This document shows positions 63,315 through 64,000 of a DNA stretch of 64,000 nucleotides, in pieces; the stretch's first letter is position 1; every line of letters starts with the position of its first letter. Made by a program: the position numbers and the translations under genes. Source of the stretch: Woeseiaceae bacterium (GTDB lineage Bacteria > Pseudomonadota > Gammaproteobacteria > Steroidobacterales > Woeseiaceae); contig JAHEFF010000007.1 of assembly GCA_024640315.1 (NCBI GenBank), positions 32,894-96,893 of the forward strand, read 5' to 3'. Below the pieces are notes generated by a model that made no database searches, was not told the origin of the DNA, and saw only the letters and a program-made list of their open reading frames with translations.

Positions 63315-63881
63315 TTAACTGATTACGGAAAAGGTTCGATACATCCACGAGACAAAGTAAACTATAAATGCCACCGAAAAAACTTCATGGTACCGCTCGT
63401 TCGCTGTCTTGATGCCTATCACACAGGCGATTATTTGACTGGTATTGTAGACCAGGTATTCGGTAGTCAGGCTGGAGAAATGCTCGGCGCCCTTCGAATA
63501 AGTATCAACAAAATCCCAAAGCCAGATTATGATGAGCAGGCCGAAAATCCAACGACGATTTGAGAAGAAATAGTCCTTATAGTTAGTGATCTCTCGCGTA
63601 TCGGAAGGCTGAATCACAAGGCTGACGAAAAAGAGCAGTGTCGCGTAGATAATCACGACAATATAAAGCCCGAGACTCCACTCAACGGTGCCCAGACGAA
63701 ATTCCCACCACCAGAACATCCCGATAAGTACGAAAACGTATAACGTCCAGACAAGGTGAACCCAATAAGGACGAGGGCCGTCATTGGTCGTCACCATTCG
63801 ACCCACTCCCCTTAGAATCTGCGTGAGAGCAAGACCGACGATAATTGAGACCAAGACAGCGACATACTCAAATTGCGACAC
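63315..63881 (-). CDS. small integral membrane protein, unknown
   Basis: A 188-residue protein starting at GTG with GGAG seven bases upstream. There are about six hydrophobic segments: residues 5-25, 40-60, 70-92, 112-128, 145-160 and 168-185. It is rich in Trp and Tyr (VLIGMFWWWEF). No domain is recognised. Base composition is lower in G+C than in its neighbours, which hints at recent acquisition but is weak evidence. Confidence 0.7.
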   Translation of the reverse strand: MSQFEYVAVLVSIIVGLALTQILRGVGRMVTTNDGPRPYWVHLVWTLYVFVLIGMFWWWEFRLGTVEWSLGLYIVVIIYATLLFFVSLVIQPSDTREITNYKDYFFSNRRWIFGLLIIIWLWDFVDTYSKGAEHFSSLTTEYLVYNTSQIIACVIGIKTANERYHEVFSVAFIVYFVSWMYRTFSVIS

Positions 63882-63932
63882 AACATGTCTCCGGATTCTG
63901 CGTGCCCGAAGCGTACTGAAGATTCGCTAACA

Positions 63933-63995
63933 TGTCTGCTTCGGGTCAATAGCAGACAGTTCAGCTAATCCCTGGCGAGTGGCCACTTTCGGCCA
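63933..63995. repeat. pair of hairpins, possible interspersed intergenic repeat
   Basis: TGTCTGCT and AGCAGACA form an 8-base-pair perfect stem around a 10-base loop (63933-63958). A second hairpin TGGCC-ACTTTC-GGCCA follows at 63980-63995. The element continues to the window edge, so its full extent is unknown. Confidence 0.45.
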
Positions 63996-64000
63996 GAAGC

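Overview
The window is gene-dense bacterial chromosome. No stretch over 300 bases lacks a gene, and I see no rRNA, tRNA, CRISPR array, insertion sequence or prophage. Gene content fits an aerobic marine or sediment gammaproteobacterium: TonB-dependent receptor, PQQ dehydrogenase with fused cytochrome c, many Sec- and lipoprotein-exported amidohydrolases, TPR-sulfotransferases and tight ATGA-type operons. Woeseiaceae-like or Steroidobacterales-like bacteria are my best guess from gene content; this is inference and no marker gene is present.

Layout. 1-6.4 kb (minus): methionine and sulfur genes metA, a cystathionine gamma-synthase-type enzyme and metY, followed almost without gaps by an alpha/beta hydrolase and a FadN-like beta-oxidation enzyme cut by the left edge. 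6.4-10.3 kb (plus): an exported amidohydrolase and a CehA-type PHP hydrolase. 10.3-12.3 kb (minus): an OmpR/EnvZ-type two-component system. 12.4-21.0 kb (plus): a four-repeat DUF4397 lipoprotein, then an eight-gene lipid-modification operon that starts with a coclaurine-N-methyltransferase-like enzyme and ends with FAD amine oxidase-like protein, DUF1365 and cyclopropane fatty acid synthase. A near-identical 18-base motif lies upstream of the lipoprotein and of the operon and may be the operator of the adjacent response regulator.

21-43 kb holds a CREST-like membrane protein, a glyoxalase-cupin fusion, an amino-acid symporter paired with an N-acyl-D-amino-acid deacylase, two further deacylase paralogues with a Cys-to-Asp change at a metal-ligand position, an M16 peptidase pair, a serine hydrolase, a MATE pump, a tandem pair of amidohydrolase lipoproteins with a PYROXD2-like oxidoreductase, and a divergent PuuB-like oxidase. 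43-46 kb is a TonB-dependent receptor. 46-51.7 kb has two TPR-sulfotransferases around a MetF-like protein, then an aspartyl/asparaginyl hydroxylase-type protein.

51.7-64 kb carries a quinohemoprotein dehydrogenase, an M20 peptidase, a secreted FAH-family protein, and an overlapping plus-strand chain ending in a three-subunit cobalt-type nitrile hydratase/thiocyanate hydrolase with a split beta subunit. After this come an exported polysaccharide deacetylase, an S66 LD-carboxypeptidase, a homocysteine methyltransferase, a gene remnant and a membrane protein. The repeated theme is export of enzymes that cut C-N bonds (seven amidohydrolases plus a PHP hydrolase), joined to uptake and oxidation functions. 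This suggests scavenging of N-acylated or D-amino compounds and cell-wall debris. The less charted units are the lipid operon with its shared motif and the nitrile-hydratase operon.
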